A stretch of DNA of 64,000 nucleotides from assembly GCF_030814695.1 (NCBI RefSeq), contig NZ_JAUSVL010000001.1:5430227-5494226 (forward strand). The letters are read 5' to 3'. The stretch is from Oligosphaera ethanolica. GTDB lineage: Bacteria; Verrucomicrobiota; Lentisphaeria; Oligosphaerales; Oligosphaeraceae. Shown one piece after another: positions 62,501 to 64,000 of this stretch (its first letter is position 1; the number at the start of each line of letters is the position of its first letter). Under the pieces are notes generated by a model. The model searched no databases, had not been told where the DNA came from, and saw only the letters and a list, made by a program, of their open reading frames with translations. The translations under genes and the position numbers were made by a program.

Positions 62501-62852
62501 CGTAGATAGCACCATGCGCTGGGCGACCATCGCCCTGACCACACTGGACAACGCACCCATCGCCGACTCGCACCGGCTCCTCCTCTGCGCCGTCGCCAAC
62601 GCCGCCAATACCGGCCAGAGCAACGAGGCCGGCCTGCTCATGGAAATGGGCGGCGTGCCCGTCTTGGCGGAAAATGTCTACGCGACTATCAGCATCAACA
62701 ACCGCCACGCCGCCGACCTCAAAGTCTATGCTGTCGATCCCCTCAGCGGCGCAAGACGGCAAAAACTGGCGTCCCAGGCTGACAACGGCACCCTGACCCT
62801 CACGCTGGATAACAGCTGCAAGACGCTGTATTTTGAGTTGACGGTCGAATAG
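59562..62852 (+). CDS. Large secreted GH5-like (clan GH-A) glycoside hydrolase, paralogue
   Basis: 1096 residues from the ATG at 59562, seven bases after GGAGA; an ATG at 59556 is too close to that site. MKRLAVIMFLACLVAYA is a signal peptide. The first ~430 residues are beta-rich. The barrel starts GLNHRPAGKYGFLRRVGDHFEF and VRFWGTNFAI, continues GVNMVRMHLYAARP, and has acid/base Glu626 in CYEIMNEVSM and nucleophile Glu777 in VVHSEWNYCYPNSYR. The C-terminus (TLSLDNSCKTLYFEL-type) is a beta-domain. It shares layout and many residues with the protein at 27762, so they form one expanded family. The substrate is unknown. Confidence 0.78.
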   Translation: MKRLAVIMFLACLVAYAGEGLKVSESRHLLRIVSNGVTLMDNDNLVLQTDTWQIIRNLQKTPFTVKRDDNGFVHRWEQRDDGLVIERRVRRLPDNAYRIEYDLELLPGIAGGKAIELTMHFRVAPMDFPAADLPIGPLTGPIRVPTLGGNIRIDPAGTTAVGTLALQDMRDVSWCQRFRLHFAATYDPATGYRGKVAYTISQESPWSPLFAPIALDGVANRSYADDVAGNGWTGQGPQNCLASFPADQPITAGGYVFQPATKALILRSRNTPNFPMNSGRVQLPKPERFASFGFLHTAAWSNSDAGAAVANYRVHYADGSHADLPLRFLIDVEDWWNVRNMHNALVAWTGDNGGGRNVAVFMSRKNNPHPERPVTALEFISTDSVTTVSVIAATGVRQALLTPAMAEELERQAGTWENNVNPDITADWFPCPIPWQDSVQPGSALDFSGLNHRPAGKYGFLRRVGDHFEFADRPGEDVRFWGTNFAITGPFPEKDLAPGIAKCMAAQGVNMVRMHLYAARPVLINSPDGTLKPDMLDRMQFLMAELIKNGVYIYMDLNDGMCYDQLLARPSTFPVEERLKLSSLFDRDLIRATKRMAELLFATVNPYTGKRPVDDPGIACYEIMNEVSMLSNWHDLREAVRPPKTMLPKLEKLWHDWLRKNGHDLCDLPTNFSLSESGRRFAIELDNAYISEMAAFLRNLGVRAPISATNITFANGNFAAAPYVDYFGDHFYWAHPNFRAQPKSYPIEPSLTRPVTATIIPGLPKSSLVGYPVVHSEWNYCYPNSYRCEGLPLATAYAAYQGWDGMIFYGATGSCDDGDWNRFRNNPNIQIHSQQTDPATWGLTHFAANLYRRGDVQPAQRDLRVVLPQSALYSTQLAASALPFLPSLGRFSFEFAADENTNWLGELAMQIDAKKEDLYDQVLKILGDRRSSDRRLCSDTNELRRYPKPGLFLIDTPKSQCITGRLCDLPEIGDRPRNLAVDSTMRWATIALTTLDNAPIADSHRLLLCAVANAANTGQSNEAGLLMEMGGVPVLAENVYATISINNRHAADLKVYAVDPLSGARRQKLASQADNGTLTLTLDNSCKTLYFELTVE

Positions 62853-62975
62853 CATAAATCAGCCGGCCAAAACCGGCATTACGCGTGCATGGCCCGATAC
62901 GACTTAACTGGGCGCCGCCAGCCCCGTGGCGGCGCTCGCGTCCCAGCATAATGCGGCTTGAAAGGCATAGCGAAC

Positions 62976-64000
62976 ATGGCTCAGAGGACGCAACCTCTAT
63001 ACGAAACAATTAAGGACGATATCCGGGACGCCATCCGTTCCGGGCGTTATGCGCCCGGCGACCGCATACCCTCAACCCGTGAATTGTGCGAGGTACACAG
63101 CGCCAGCCTGGTATCCGTCCGCCGCGCCGTCAAGGACCTCAGCAAAGAAGGCGTCCTGCGTGGCGAAAATGGCCGTGGCGTCTTCGTGCAGAACATGCCC
63201 GTTGCCACCGCCCGACACACGGCAACGCCCGCACAGGCGGACAGGGTCATCATCGGCGTCTGGAATGCCGTGATCGACGAAAACATCGTCCACATCCAGG
63301 AAGGCATGGCCCGCTTCGCCAGCGAAAAGGGCATGGGCATTGAGTTGTACACCGGCAATCCCGACGAACTGCTCCCCCTGCAACAAATGGCTGCGCGCGG
63401 CATCCCCGGCGCCGTCATCTTCGGCAACAGCCATCCGAGCTATGTGGAGAGCCTCCAAGCGCTGATCCGCCATGGCTTCCATTTTGTCAGCGTCGACCGC
63501 AGTATTGACGCCCTGCCCCTCCACGTCGTCGCATCGGACCATTACGGCGGCGCCCTGCTGGCCACCGCGCATTTGCTGCGCCATGCCGGCATGGCCGTAC
63601 ATTACCTCGGCGTCGAAGACGAAAGCAGCGCCGCTACCGAACGCCAAGCCGGCTATCGCGATGCCATGAGCCGTGCCGGCTTCACCCAAGCGGACATCGC
63701 CAGCCTCGTCCACCGCATCAACATTGATTTCACCTGCAGCACTTGGCAGCCCGACGATCTTCGGCGACTGCACCAGCAGCCCGTGCTGCAGATCCTAAGG
63801 CACATCGAACTGCCGACCTGCATCTTTTGCCAAAATGACTACGTCGCCCAGGGCGTCTATGACGCTGCCCAGGAGTTGGGCGCCATCGTCGGCCACGACC
63901 TGTTTCTGGTCGGCTACGATGACCTGACCTTTGCCCGACGCCTGCGCCCATCCCTGAGCAGCGTCCGCCAGGACTTCACCATGATCGGCTATCGTGCGGC
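62976..64000 (+). CDS. GntR-type regulator with sugar-binding (LacI/PBP1) sensor domain (3' end outside window)
   Basis: 341 codons are visible from the ATG at 62976 (AAAGG about 13 bases upstream); the frame is open at the right edge. Residues 1-70 form a GntR winged helix: YETIKDDIRDAIRSGRYAPG, DRIPSTRELCEVH, SLVSVRRAVKDLSKEGVLRG and GRGVFVQN. The rest is a LacI-type sensor: VIIGVWNAVIDENIVHIQEG, IPGAVIFGNSH, HFVSVDRSIDALPLHVVASDHYGGALLATAHLLRHAG, TCIFCQNDYVAQGVYDAAQELG and LFLVGYDDLTFARRLRPSLSSVRQDF. It probably controls the preceding prepilin/hydrolase unit in response to a sugar. The 123-base gap before it shows no other feature. Confidence 0.9.
   Translation, partial: MAQRTQPLYETIKDDIRDAIRSGRYAPGDRIPSTRELCEVHSASLVSVRRAVKDLSKEGVLRGENGRGVFVQNMPVATARHTATPAQADRVIIGVWNAVIDENIVHIQEGMARFASEKGMGIELYTGNPDELLPLQQMAARGIPGAVIFGNSHPSYVESLQALIRHGFHFVSVDRSIDALPLHVVASDHYGGALLATAHLLRHAGMAVHYLGVEDESSAATERQAGYRDAMSRAGFTQADIASLVHRINIDFTCSTWQPDDLRRLHQQPVLQILRHIELPTCIFCQNDYVAQGVYDAAQELGAIVGHDLFLVGYDDLTFARRLRPSLSSVRQDFTMIGYRA

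Overview
The window looks like a high-GC, chromosomal stretch from a polysaccharide-degrading, probably anaerobic bacterium of the PVC superphylum, most likely Lentisphaerota (Victivallis-like). I infer this from the combination of four prepilin-like H-Xn-DG proteins with the FTLIELLVVIAIIAILA leader, large secreted glycoside hydrolases, GntR-type regulators with a sugar-binding sensor domain, uroporphyrinogen-decarboxylase-like proteins and a trimeric [FeFe] hydrogenase. No rRNA or other taxonomic marker is present, so the phylum call is an inference.

Layout. 1-8.4 kb: end of a GH51 arabinofuranosidase, an exported flavin-reductase-like protein, a repeat-filled gap with tRNA-Ser(GGA), then on the minus strand a prepilin-like gene, a secreted clan GH-A hydrolase and a GntR/sugar-sensor regulator. 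8.6-12 kb: a Bcp peroxiredoxin, an epimerase-like protein and an M48 metalloprotease. 12-16.2 kb: hydC-hydB-hydA, a predicted NAD(P)-linked, probably electron-bifurcating [FeFe] hydrogenase. 16.7-26.9 kb: a PlsC-like acyltransferase, then a minus-strand carbohydrate block (cytoplasmic GH32, GH127, a 1331-residue PL26/YetA-like lyase, two tandem prepilin-like genes). 27.7-32.1 kb: a secreted GH5-like enzyme and a degenerate ROK protein. 32.7-41.9 kb: a complete ISL3-type insertion sequence with an exact 8-bp target duplication, inserted at the extreme 5' end of the first of two tandem CHASE-PAS hybrid histidine kinases. 42.2-48.3 kb: two divergent UroD-like genes and an ATP-grasp/GNAT/MFS cluster. 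49.5-51.5 kb: an exported Mn-type superoxide dismutase and a Gfo/Idh/MocA oxidoreductase. 52.2-58.3 kb: a tightly packed five-gene operon (AAC(3)-fold acyltransferase, amidohydrolase, fucose/arabinose-isomerase-like protein, class III aminotransferase, FGGY kinase) that reads like an unassigned amino-sugar or sugar-derivative pathway. 58.7-64 kb: prepilin-like gene, a second GH5-like enzyme and another GntR/sugar-sensor regulator cut by the window edge.

How it works together. The main theme is extracellular plant or algal glycan degradation: arabinose, fructan and rhamnogalacturonan enzymes, each set next to prepilin-like surface proteins and sometimes to its own regulator. Fermentation of the sugars would feed the hydrogenase. 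The secreted dismutase and peroxiredoxin suggest defence against oxygen exposure.

The intergenic DNA is unusual. At least four dispersed repeat families fill almost every long gap: a multi-hairpin family (A) with compensatory base changes in its main stem, a hairpin family (B), a 345-bp family (C), and 9-bp GATCCGACT-type arrays (D). Shorter shared hairpins (E, F) recur as well. The two most interesting candidates for something undescribed are the structured family A repeat and the five-gene operon at 52-58 kb.
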